From the NCBI GenBank assembly GCA_024399135.1, contig JAKSHY010000008.1:1-64000 (forward strand): a stretch of DNA of 64,000 bases. The letters run 5' to 3'. The DNA is from Lachnospiraceae bacterium (GTDB lineage Bacteria; Bacillota; Clostridia; Lachnospirales; Lachnospiraceae). Within the stretch, counting starts at the first letter, position 1. Each line of letters opens with the position of its first letter. Shown here in pieces: positions 54,378-63,410 of this stretch. Under the pieces are notes generated by a model. That model did not search any database. It was not told where the DNA came from and worked only from the letters and a program-made list of their open reading frames with translations. Both the position numbers and the translations under genes were made by a program.

Positions 54378-55847
54378 CTAAAACTGAAAATATATAAAAC
54401 CTGCATTATGTTCCATATTTCCCCATATTCCAAAGATGAGAATTGATATAACTGCAACTATAATTGTTAAACACCTAAACCAGTAATCTTGTCCCAATAT
54501 TTCCTTACGAACACAAACTCCCTTTACTTTCAACAAATCTACAACTAAAAGGATAACCAGACTAATAATAAGTACCATAAAATTCTTTTCACTTAATCCC
54601 AATTTATATAGCGAACCATCAAAAAGAATCCAAAAATTGTTAATTGATATCATACTAAGAATAGCATTCTTAGCTGTAGATATACTTCCAGCCCTGAAGA
54701 ATAGCCATGCAAAGTCTACCAGGGCGAATGTAATTACTACTTTTACTATTTTACTTGCAAATTTTTCCTGACTAATCTGGCATAAATCTAATAACCTGTT
54801 TTTAACCGGCTTTATTACTTGTCCCACAACCTGATATAATCCATTCAGTACACCCCACAACACGAAAGCAAGCGATGCACCATGCCATAAGCCACTTAAG
54901 AAAAATACAATCAATATATTTAAATTCTTTCTTACCGCGCCTTTTCGATTTCCGCCTAAAGGAATATATACGTAATCCCTAAACCATGACGTTAATGAAA
55001 TATGCCATCTTCTCCAAAATGCAGAAACAGATGTTGCCAAATATGGAGCATCAAAATTTTCCATCAATGATATTCCTAATATTCTTGCGGCTCCAATTGC
55101 TATTGTAGAATAACCGCTAAAATCACAATAGATTTGGAAGGCAAATAATATAGTTGCAACAATTACATACCAGCCATGATAAACATCTAAATTATCATAC
55201 ACAACATCAACAAATATAGCGATTCTATCAGCAATGACCATTTTTTGAAAATATCCCCAGAGCATCATTAAAAAGCCTTCTCTGAAATTGTCATAAGAAA
55301 ACTTTTGAGGAATAGCTAACTGCTTTAATAAGTTTTTAGATCTTTCAATTGGTCCTGCGACTAATTGTGGAAAGAACGAAACGAATAAAGCATATTTTAT
55401 AAAGTTTTTCTCGGCATATGTTTCTTTTCTATATACATCAATAACATAGCCAATCGATTGAAATGTAAAGAAAGAAATTCCTACGGGAAGCAAAATGTCA
55501 TATTGAGGAAGCACTATTTCTATTCTCATATATGACAAGATACTGCCCAACAATCCCAATGCAAAATTTATATATTTGAAATAAAAAAGAATTCCAAGAC
55601 TAATTACAACACTAATGGCAATTGCCATTTTCCCATTTCTCTCTTTTTGTTTTCCTATGATAATTCCAGCAATATAGGTTAGCATTGTTATACCTAACAA
55701 GAGTAAACCATACTTCGCATTCCAACTCATATAAAAGAAATAACTGCATAGAAGCAACCATAACTGCTTAGCTTTATTCGGAATAATAAAATATGTAATT
55801 ATAACTATCGGGAAAAAAACTAAAAATTGAAACGAATTAAAAACCAT
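54378..55847 (-). CDS. MBOAT family O-acyltransferase
   Basis: 489 aa, about 11 membrane segments. ILLPVGISFFTFQSIGYVID at 118-137, FPQLVAGPIERSKNL, FWRRWHISLTSWFRDYVYIP with His282, and the catalytic His322 in FLSGLWHGASLAF. The order and length match AlgI/DltB-like enzymes that take acyl groups from a cytosolic donor. AAGGAT stands before the ATG. A broken relative of the same family lies at 50.6-51.1 kb. Confidence 0.93.
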   Translation of the reverse strand: MVFNSFQFLVFFPIVIITYFIIPNKAKQLWLLLCSYFFYMSWNAKYGLLLLGITMLTYIAGIIIGKQKERNGKMAIAISVVISLGILFYFKYINFALGLLGSILSYMRIEIVLPQYDILLPVGISFFTFQSIGYVIDVYRKETYAEKNFIKYALFVSFFPQLVAGPIERSKNLLKQLAIPQKFSYDNFREGFLMMLWGYFQKMVIADRIAIFVDVVYDNLDVYHGWYVIVATILFAFQIYCDFSGYSTIAIGAARILGISLMENFDAPYLATSVSAFWRRWHISLTSWFRDYVYIPLGGNRKGAVRKNLNILIVFFLSGLWHGASLAFVLWGVLNGLYQVVGQVIKPVKNRLLDLCQISQEKFASKIVKVVITFALVDFAWLFFRAGSISTAKNAILSMISINNFWILFDGSLYKLGLSEKNFMVLIISLVILLVVDLLKVKGVCVRKEILGQDYWFRCLTIIVAVISILIFGIWGNMEHNAGFIYFQF

Positions 55848-55873
55848 AATTTTATCCTTATATCTTCTTTTCC

Positions 55874-56938
55874 TTACTTTTCAATGCCATTCATTGTATT
55901 TTCGAACACTCTTCTCATATTATTTATGTAGTTGCTTTTACTGTAAAATGTATTAGCGACATTTATATTATTTCTAGATATTGTTTCTAAATCCAATTGC
56001 TTCATAGCCTCGTATATGTCGTTAGCTGAAGTCTCTTTTCTAACCAAAATTCCATTTTCACCATCTTTAATCATATCTGGAATTGCTGCATGATCAGTTG
56101 CTATTATTGCAAGTCCATTAGCCATAGCCTCGAGGATGCTTATCGGTTGTCCTTCTTTCGGATAACGGGTTAATAATATGAAAATGTCACTATTATCCAA
56201 CAATTCCTGCTTTTTCTTCCCCTCAACCACTCCATGATATGTAACAATATCACCAAGTTCATTATCGCTTACTATTTTTTCGAATTCATTCTGAAGAGAG
56301 GCCTCAAAAAATGCACCTGCGAAATCAAAATGATATCCCTTTGCTTCTTTCTTTTCAATAATTGCTAATTGCAGTACTTCTTTATAGCCTTTTGACTCTA
56401 TCATATTTGATAGATACAATACCTTTTTCTTAGTTGAGTCTTCTTTAATACTCTTTTCAGCTTCATCCTCTGAACAATCAAAAAAATTAGGAACTACTTC
56501 TATTTTCTTTTCTTCTAGCAATCCAGCGAATATTTTTCTAAAAGACTCACTCAAGACTACTGCTCTATCTATTTTTGATAACGCCTTAACATTCTTTTTC
56601 CTTTGCCATTTAGGAATGTCATGGTCTATTAATTCTCTAAAGTATCCCCCATGAAGATGGATAACCGTTTTCTTTCTTTTTAGCCTAATAATCCACAACA
56701 AGAACAAGTCCCGCAGATTTCCCATTTTACTTTGACTAATAGTCAAATAGAATAAATCTGCCGAACTCCTGAAAATATGCAAGCAATTGCTTAAAAACCT
56801 TTTATTATTTACTAAATTAATTTTTTCCAATTCATAAGAAGAATCAAGCGATTTATAAAGAGTATCAACCGCGATGGATAACCCATGAATTGGAGGCGGG
56901 AATTGTGCTATAAAACAAATCTTCATCCTTTTCGCCAT
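55874..56938 (-). CDS. GT4 glycosyltransferase
   Basis: 354-aa GT-B enzyme: IAQFPPPIHGLSIAVDTLYK at the start, VIHLHGGYFRELID in the N-terminal domain, and the donor-site IFILLTRYPKEGQPISILEAMANGLAIIAT. The Gln before PISILEAM is a common variant. It overlaps the preceding transferase gene by 16 nt. A second Met at codon 5 is also possible as the start. Confidence 0.88.
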   Translation of the reverse strand: MAKRMKICFIAQFPPPIHGLSIAVDTLYKSLDSSYELEKINLVNNKRFLSNCLHIFRSSADLFYLTISQSKMGNLRDLFLLWIIRLKRKKTVIHLHGGYFRELIDHDIPKWQRKKNVKALSKIDRAVVLSESFRKIFAGLLEEKKIEVVPNFFDCSEDEAEKSIKEDSTKKKVLYLSNMIESKGYKEVLQLAIIEKKEAKGYHFDFAGAFFEASLQNEFEKIVSDNELGDIVTYHGVVEGKKKQELLDNSDIFILLTRYPKEGQPISILEAMANGLAIIATDHAAIPDMIKDGENGILVRKETSANDIYEAMKQLDLETISRNNINVANTFYSKSNYINNMRRVFENTMNGIEK

Positions 56939-57795
56939 TCGCTCTTATATTTAATTATTGATCTAAGCATATTTTTATAATATTTTAACGGAGTCATGAT
57001 ACTTTTTATCACATAACTAACCTTATTATTCCAGAGTTTCTCTAACTCAGGATACTCTTTTGAAGTATCATAAGGAAGAAACATATTAGATAAGCCACTC
57101 CACTTAATGACATTGGCACAATTAGTATCTGAAATCAACTCAACCCACATTGGCATCTTAGTCGACACTACCTTCTTTACTGAATCATCTTCTTGTTTCA
57201 TAACCTGGTCATGAACACCAGCCTGAAGAATATATGTTATATTGCTTCCACTTTTCATTGCCAGAAAATGATTTCCTACATATTCATATGCCGAACAATA
57301 TCCTGTCATGATATTGTAAGATAATCCATCTTTGAAAGATAAATATGTTTCTTTGTTGCTAGTGCTTAATTCCTCTCGTACCATTTTGATGAAATTTTTA
57401 TTAATCATATCATCATTATCAATACGCGCTGATATAATTTCCTGCTTCTGACCGGTTCGTATTGACTCAAGATATTCGCCTACTAATTCAATCGCCCTAT
57501 ATGAATCTTCATCATTCATGAACCATGGTTTGAAATTATTCATTTGACTTTGATATTCTGTTATCCTCTTTTTATATTCATCCGGAGTATCCTGATGAAA
57601 TAATACAATCCATTCAAAATCAACATCAGTCTGTCTAATCAAAGAAGGAAACGTGTACTTCTCAAATATATCAAATCTTTTAGATAAATACATATCATCC
57701 AACCAGGGTTTATAATTAGGAACTACTGTCGCCTGCTTACTTGGCCCATAATTTACAGCTATATTAAATCTAGTGATTATATATATTTTCTCCAT
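56923..57795 (-). CDS. putative rhamnosyltransferase-type glycosyltransferase
   Basis: 290 aa. IYIITRFNIAVNYGP starts a GT-A-like fold; WLDDMYLSKRFDIFEKYTFPS and FEWIVLFHQDTPDEY follow, and the metal-binding ISARIDNDDMINKNF carries the DxD. This order is that of the putative rhamnosyltransferase family of capsule loci. The ATG has AAGGGAA before it and overlaps the fucosyltransferase-like stop by one base. Confidence 0.78.
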   Translation of the reverse strand: MEKIYIITRFNIAVNYGPSKQATVVPNYKPWLDDMYLSKRFDIFEKYTFPSLIRQTDVDFEWIVLFHQDTPDEYKKRITEYQSQMNNFKPWFMNDEDSYRAIELVGEYLESIRTGQKQEIISARIDNDDMINKNFIKMVREELSTSNKETYLSFKDGLSYNIMTGYCSAYEYVGNHFLAMKSGSNITYILQAGVHDQVMKQEDDSVKKVVSTKMPMWVELISDTNCANVIKWSGLSNMFLPYDTSKEYPELEKLWNNKVSYVIKSIMTPLKYYKNMLRSIIKYKSEWRKG

Positions 57796-59222
57796 TATAG
57801 ATTCCCTTTTTCTGCAATCTGAGTCACATCACTTACATTCGAAAGCATAGACAGTTTATCTGGCAAACATTTCACATTCTTCGAAATAACTCTACACGCA
57901 TCGCCTAACAGTATTCCTAAAAGTCTATCAAATAGTGTCAAAATTTTAGTGCTAACTTTATCGTGTATAACATCACATTTATCACCGTTTTCAATCCATG
58001 AATCTACTATTGAACTAATATCTATGTTCGAATTTTGTATCAAAAACAACTTAAACTCTAAATCTCTTCCATCGTAATCTTTAGAGTCTGTAATTTCATC
58101 TTTTATTAAGCCATACGATTCTTTGCAACGTGTATTAATATATAACACATTATGCCCAATTCTGGCGGAAACAATAGCTTTTAAATACTGTCCCTTGTTA
58201 TACCATCTGTTAAACTTCTCACTAGTTATATAAACAATATTATGTACCTCACCCGAATAACCATAATATTCTTTCCAATACTTATGCCTATCTACTAAAT
58301 TAATTAACTCTGAATTATTCAGCATAGTATCATATCTATATTCTAATTCTTCGTTTTCTTTCTTTATTTCACCATCATTTTTTACATATTTATAATTATC
58401 TAATCCGGCATTATATTGCATTTCATCAAGTGTAATAGCAGAATTTTCCATTCCATATACTATTTCATTAGTAATCGCTTTTTCACAATTATACTGCCCT
58501 ATTCCCAGTTGCGCCGCATACCTGCTATACCCACTTCTTGAAGAAATAATCTTTAAGTCGCAGTATGAAAGACATAAAAATTCTTCTAAATCACCTAAAT
58601 AACCATTTTCCCTAGACACGAAGGAAAATCTTGAATCATTTCCGAATCTTTCTCTTACCTCATCAATATCATTACTGAAAAAGAACACTCGTGCATTTGG
58701 ATGCATTGATAATGCATATCCTAAGCTTGCCTTGTAATAATCTATAGAATCGGCTGCCCCAACTGCCACGAAGTCACCTAATCTGACATGGACCCCTATA
58801 GAATAAATTCCCTCAATCTTCTTTTTAAAATCTGTCACGAAATTACTTTCTTTTTTTAATTTGATGTATGAATAAACTTTCGAATTATTAGACAATTTCA
58901 TATTGGGATATTTTTCAAAAAACTCTGAGAACTGAGATTCTTCGCCGCTGATATAAACATCTTCATCATTCCAATTATCAAAAGCTTCAAGCAATTGTCT
59001 TCCGTTGCTAATTACTTTCTTTCGTATTAGTTTCTTTCTATCAGTCAATATATGACATTCTGGCAAACAAAAAGCATTTAATACGAATGGGCGAAAATAT
59101 CCTTTCATATAGTCTGAAAGATCAAGACAAAGCTCCGTTTTTTTAGCATCAGCTATATTTAGTCCCAATGAATACTTCTGAAGTTGACTGGCGAATCCAC
59201 CAAAAATTCTTACTATTACCAA
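57795..59222 (-). CDS. GT11-like alpha-1,2-fucosyltransferase with a long C-terminal extension
   Basis: 475 aa. Residues 1-275 match GT11: RIFGGFASQLQKYSLGLNIA at the start (usually GGLGNQMFQYA), the GDP-binding IGVHVRLGDF at 142-151 and FFSNDIDEVRERFG, then SSRSGYSRYAAQLG. GT11 enzymes are about 290 aa, so roughly 200 residues (to GNL) are an extra domain without a family I know. The start is TTG with GGTGG 9 nt away. Fucose or another 6-deoxyhexose is the inferred sugar. Confidence 0.8.
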   Translation of the reverse strand: MVIVRIFGGFASQLQKYSLGLNIADAKKTELCLDLSDYMKGYFRPFVLNAFCLPECHILTDRKKLIRKKVISNGRQLLEAFDNWNDEDVYISGEESQFSEFFEKYPNMKLSNNSKVYSYIKLKKESNFVTDFKKKIEGIYSIGVHVRLGDFVAVGAADSIDYYKASLGYALSMHPNARVFFFSNDIDEVRERFGNDSRFSFVSRENGYLGDLEEFLCLSYCDLKIISSRSGYSRYAAQLGIGQYNCEKAITNEIVYGMENSAITLDEMQYNAGLDNYKYVKNDGEIKKENEELEYRYDTMLNNSELINLVDRHKYWKEYYGYSGEVHNIVYITSEKFNRWYNKGQYLKAIVSARIGHNVLYINTRCKESYGLIKDEITDSKDYDGRDLEFKLFLIQNSNIDISSIVDSWIENGDKCDVIHDKVSTKILTLFDRLLGILLGDACRVISKNVKCLPDKLSMLSNVSDVTQIAEKGNL

Positions 59223-59249
59223 TAGTCTTTACCACCATATCAAAGAACA

Positions 59250-60908
59250 CTACTGTTCTTCATACACCATCATATTTCCTGTCTTATGCATGGCATTATT
59301 GTCCCATGCATTTCCATCTATCTCATATTCAGTCATTTCATTCATAGTATCATATATATAAAAATAAAATAATCTTCTAGCACCCTCATTTTCAGCAATT
59401 ATATCATCTATATTTAATCCCTCAAAAATACCCTTGTATATTTCATTAATTTTCTCATACGAAAATTTCTTTTTTGAAATATCAAATTGATGATGACTGT
59501 CGATTCCTTTATATAAGAACATGGGATTCTGTTTCAATCCTTCTACCCTGTCATATCCACCATGATCAGACATAATAATTATACTACTATTATCATATAC
59601 ACCATTAATTTTAAGATTATTCAGAAACTTTACTATTATTTCATAATTCGCCTGAAGAATTTCATCATAAGACACCTCAACATCAGAATCATGAACATCC
59701 TTAGTTGTCATATACGGAGTATGCATTCCTTCAATGTGATAGAATCTAAATCTAGGATTGTCATCAGCTACTTTTATGTCATCAATATCTCCGTAAAACA
59801 TTTCATTATTGAATGAGTACTGCTCATATTCTTCATCCGCAGATACTCCCTTTAATTCATTTAATTGTGGATAAAACCACAAAAACTGCTTGAAGTGATA
59901 TGGAACTATATTATACGCTACTATTCTATATACATTCGAATAAAATTTTCTTTTTGAATTTATTTTGGGAACTAAATTTTTTAAATTAACACTTTTGTCC
60001 AATACATTATTCTCATGAAAAGCATAATCAGCATATATTCCTATGTTCCAATCATCTTTCACCAATCTGTTCAAAAGATAACTATCATCAAATGCGTTAG
60101 TCTCATATTCTTCAAAACTAGTTTCATTAATAAATGGAATTCCTGTAATAATCTCCGCCAATGAACATTCCGTATGACCATACATAGAAGCAGTGTCAGG
60201 ATAATATGTAAACCCTTCTAAAGTTTCTTTAACGTTACTTGGAAGATTCTCTCCGAAATATGTTGAATCGAAGCAATCCATTACTAAAATAATGAAATTT
60301 TCATCACTAGAAAATTCCATCTCTTCATTTGAAGAAATGAAATATTCTTGATTTTCTCCTGAAAATTTTGGATTCGACACCATCAATGATATGACAGTAA
60401 CTATTTCAAGAAGAATAATTAGCGGACTTACTATACATATTATTCTCTCCACTTTTTCCCAGGCTTTTCCCTTAGTAACCAAAACTATAACGACTATAAT
60501 TATCAGCCATAAAAGAACAGACCAAATCATACCCGAATTAAATTCCATCCAATCTATTGAAGATCCATCCAACGAACCAAATGTATTAGGAACAAAATTT
60601 CCCTGAATATACAATCCAATTATTATGATGAACATATACGCCGGAACTAACTTGGCTAACACTGGAAAAAGAAGACATATTACAGATAATACGAATAGAG
60701 AAAAAATGAAAATAACTAGAGTTGCTAATGCCACCAATTTAGCATACTCTCCAAATTCAAACCAGTAGTCTGACAAATTACATAAATATGTTTTAATAGG
60801 TTCAAAAAGCAAAAAAGAAACGCAAAACAAAGCCAAGGCAATTATCATTGTCCTTGGTTTTGAATTTAATTTTATTTGATTGATTCTCTCACTAAAAAAT
60901 TTCTTCAT
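59250..60908 (-). CDS. LtaS/sulfatase-fold membrane protein 4
   Basis: 552 aa, the shortest of the four paralogs: about five membrane helices to residue 178, then the outer domain with Asp211 (FIILVMDCFDST), Thr246 in YGHTECSLAEIITG and IMSDHGGYD. The family signature appears as YIQGNFVPN at 100-108, followed by SLDG. The tail (YEIDGNAWDN) resembles copy 3. It follows the rfbH gene by 3 nt, so it belongs to the dideoxyhexose unit. Confidence 0.75.
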   Translation of the reverse strand: MKKFFSERINQIKLNSKPRTMIIALALFCVSFLLFEPIKTYLCNLSDYWFEFGEYAKLVALATLVIFIFSLFVLSVICLLFPVLAKLVPAYMFIIIIGLYIQGNFVPNTFGSLDGSSIDWMEFNSGMIWSVLLWLIIIVVIVLVTKGKAWEKVERIICIVSPLIILLEIVTVISLMVSNPKFSGENQEYFISSNEEMEFSSDENFIILVMDCFDSTYFGENLPSNVKETLEGFTYYPDTASMYGHTECSLAEIITGIPFINETSFEEYETNAFDDSYLLNRLVKDDWNIGIYADYAFHENNVLDKSVNLKNLVPKINSKRKFYSNVYRIVAYNIVPYHFKQFLWFYPQLNELKGVSADEEYEQYSFNNEMFYGDIDDIKVADDNPRFRFYHIEGMHTPYMTTKDVHDSDVEVSYDEILQANYEIIVKFLNNLKINGVYDNSSIIIMSDHGGYDRVEGLKQNPMFLYKGIDSHHQFDISKKKFSYEKINEIYKGIFEGLNIDDIIAENEGARRLFYFYIYDTMNEMTEYEIDGNAWDNNAMHKTGNMMVYEEQ

Positions 60909-60911
60909 ATT

Positions 60912-62270
60912 TTATATAGCTTCTATAATCTGATTTATCATATAATCAATCATTTCAACCGTCATTCCTGGATATACACCTATCCAGAATGAATCATTCA
61001 TAATTCTATCAGTATTCTTCAAGTCTCCAATTACTCTATAGCCTTCTCTGGATTCTCTCATCTGATCAAAGCATGGATGCTTAATCAGATTTCCCGAGAA
61101 TAACATTCTTGTCTGAATTCCGGCTTGTTCTAGCTTCTTAACCACTTCGTTTCTTGAAACACCTGCTTCACTATTGCAAGTCATCAAAAATCCGAACCAT
61201 GACGGATCTGCATTTTCACATGGTCTTGGAAGAATCAACTTACCTTCATTTTCAAGCTTCTTTAATCCCTCAAATAGTCTCTTATAGTTTTCTTTTCTTC
61301 TTTCTACGAAGGAAGGGAATTTCTTAAGTTGGGCACAGCCTATAGCTGCTTGCATATCTGTAGCCTTAAGATTATACCCAAAATGTGAATACACATATTT
61401 GTGATCATATCCTACTGGCAATTCTCCGAACTGACCATCAAATCTATGTCCACACAAATTATCTTTTCCTGATGGACAAACACAGTCTCTTCCCCAGTCT
61501 CTCATAGATCTAATAGCCTTATTTAATAGAGGATTATTAGTATATACAGCTCCGCCTTCGCCCATAGTCATATGGTGAGGAGGATAGAAAGAAGATGTTC
61601 CTATATCACCTATAGTTCCAGTAAATTTCTTAACACCATCTATGGTATATTGTGAGCCTAATGCATCACAATTATCTTCAACTAACCATATATTATGCTT
61701 GTCACAGAATTCCTTAACTGATTTTAAATCAAATGGATTACCAAGAGTGTGAGCAAGCATAACCGCTTTCGTTTTTCCCTCGCTGTATGCCTCTTCAAGC
61801 AAAGTAACATCAACATTATACTGTCCTATTGTAACATCAACGAATACTGGTACTGCACCATACTGTATAATTGGTGTTACTGTAGTTGGAAATCCAGCAG
61901 CAACTGTAATAACCTCATCACCACGCTTAATCTGTCTATCTCCAAGTAATGGCGAAGTTAATGCCATAAACGCGCACAAATTAGCAGAAGATCCTGAGTT
62001 AACTAACGAAACGAACTTAACTCCTAGGTATTCTCCTAATAGTTTTTCGAATTCATCTGTATATCTTCCGGATGTAAGCCAAAATTCAAGTGCCGAATCC
62101 ACGAGATTAACCATCTCCTCATGGTCATACACTCTGGAAGCATACGAAATCCTATCTCCTGGTTTAAACTCTTTCTTTATATTGTGATATCTATCGCAAT
62201 ATTCAGCGACAGCACTTAAAATCTGTTCTTTTGCCTCTTTTTCTGTCATCTGTTCAAACAAAACATTCAC
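60912..62270 (-). CDS. rfbH: CDP-4-keto-6-deoxy-D-glucose 3-dehydratase (E1)
   Basis: 452-aa PMP-dependent, [2Fe-2S] DegT-family enzyme of 3,6-dideoxyhexose synthesis. The PLP lysine is replaced by His in SFYPPHHMTMGEGG (about 232), the hallmark of E1. The cluster ligands C201 (EDNCDALG) and C-x-C-x7-C (DCVCPSGKDNLC) are present. The length matches RfbH/DdhC. GAGGTGA precedes the ATG. The E3 reductase partner is not in the window. Confidence 0.95.
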   Translation of the reverse strand: MNVLFEQMTEKEAKEQILSAVAEYCDRYHNIKKEFKPGDRISYASRVYDHEEMVNLVDSALEFWLTSGRYTDEFEKLLGEYLGVKFVSLVNSGSSANLCAFMALTSPLLGDRQIKRGDEVITVAAGFPTTVTPIIQYGAVPVFVDVTIGQYNVDVTLLEEAYSEGKTKAVMLAHTLGNPFDLKSVKEFCDKHNIWLVEDNCDALGSQYTIDGVKKFTGTIGDIGTSSFYPPHHMTMGEGGAVYTNNPLLNKAIRSMRDWGRDCVCPSGKDNLCGHRFDGQFGELPVGYDHKYVYSHFGYNLKATDMQAAIGCAQLKKFPSFVERRKENYKRLFEGLKKLENEGKLILPRPCENADPSWFGFLMTCNSEAGVSRNEVVKKLEQAGIQTRMLFSGNLIKHPCFDQMRESREGYRVIGDLKNTDRIMNDSFWIGVYPGMTVEMIDYMINQIIEAI

Positions 62271-62284
62271 CTCATATATTTTAA

Positions 62285-63379
62285 TTAATCACAAAACGCT
62301 TTTATATAATCACGAATCTGTCTGGATACACATTCACCGACATTCTCACCCTCAGCTAATGACTTGTACCATTCAACTGTCTTATCCATTGTTTTTTCAA
62401 TGTTCCAGACTGGCTTCCAGCCAAATGTCTTCTTCAGCTTAGTACAGTCTAATTTTAAGAAATTAGCTTCATGTGGTCCACCGTCTGATCTGTTAACCCA
62501 ACCAATTTTCTTTGGTTCTTTACCTATAGAATTTTTATTCCACCTTTCAACAAACAAATCAACGAGTTTTCCTGTATTAACACAGCTCTCGTCATCTGGT
62601 CCCACATTATAAGAACTGGCAAAATTAGGATCTTTATATTGCTCCGTTACTACCATTAAATATGCGAATAATGGTTCTAACACATGCTGGTATGGCCTTG
62701 TTGAATATGGATTTCTGACAACAATATCCTCACCTTTAGATGCTGCTCTATAGCAATCAGGAATAATTCTGTCCTTAGAAAAATCTCCACCACCTATAAC
62801 ATTACCCGCTCTGCAGGTAGATACGGGAATTCCTTTTTCTTCAAAGAATGATTGAACATAACTATGCGTAACTAGTTCTGAACACGACTTGGAATTAGAA
62901 TATGGATCATAACCATCAAGATAGTCAGTTTCAATATATCCTTTATCCCACTCATTATTACGATACACTTTATCTGTAGTCACGTTTACTATAGATTTAA
63001 CTGTGTCATTATTTCGACAACATTCAAGTAGATTAACAGTTCCCATCACATTAGTTTCATAAGTATATACAGGATTAATATATGATTCCCTAACTAATGG
63101 TTGAGCCGCCATATGAATTACAATTTCAGGCTTAGTATCTTCAAATACTTTTCTAAGATGTTCAATATCTCTTATATCACCGATGTGTGAATTAACTTTC
63201 TTATCCAACTCCAACATCTGAAATAAAGATGGGCTTGTAGGCGGCTCTAATGAATACCCAATAACATCAGCCCCAAGTTCCATCAAGACTTCACACATCC
63301 AGCTTCCCTTAAAGCCTGTATGGCCTGTCAGTAATATTCTTTTGTTCTTAATTATCTCTAGATTTTTCATACTCTTCAT
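62285..63379 (-). CDS. rfbG: CDP-glucose 4,6-dehydratase
   Basis: 364-aa extended SDR. LLTGHTGFKGSWMCEVL at 16-32 (the GHTGFKG loop is specific to this enzyme), AAQPLVRESY, VTTDKVYRNNEW and the active-site DPYSNSKSCSEL with Tyr and Lys. It makes CDP-4-keto-6-deoxyglucose, the RfbH substrate. It lies 14 nt before rfbH. The CDP-glucose synthase (rfbF) is expected upstream, beyond 64 kb. A second Met at codon 4 is possible. Confidence 0.95.
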   Translation of the reverse strand: MKSMKNLEIIKNKRILLTGHTGFKGSWMCEVLMELGADVIGYSLEPPTSPSLFQMLELDKKVNSHIGDIRDIEHLRKVFEDTKPEIVIHMAAQPLVRESYINPVYTYETNVMGTVNLLECCRNNDTVKSIVNVTTDKVYRNNEWDKGYIETDYLDGYDPYSNSKSCSELVTHSYVQSFFEEKGIPVSTCRAGNVIGGGDFSKDRIIPDCYRAASKGEDIVVRNPYSTRPYQHVLEPLFAYLMVVTEQYKDPNFASSYNVGPDDESCVNTGKLVDLFVERWNKNSIGKEPKKIGWVNRSDGGPHEANFLKLDCTKLKKTFGWKPVWNIEKTMDKTVEWYKSLAEGENVGECVSRQIRDYIKAFCD

Positions 63380-63410
63380 ATTTTAACACAATCAACAATA
63401 TATAACAAAA

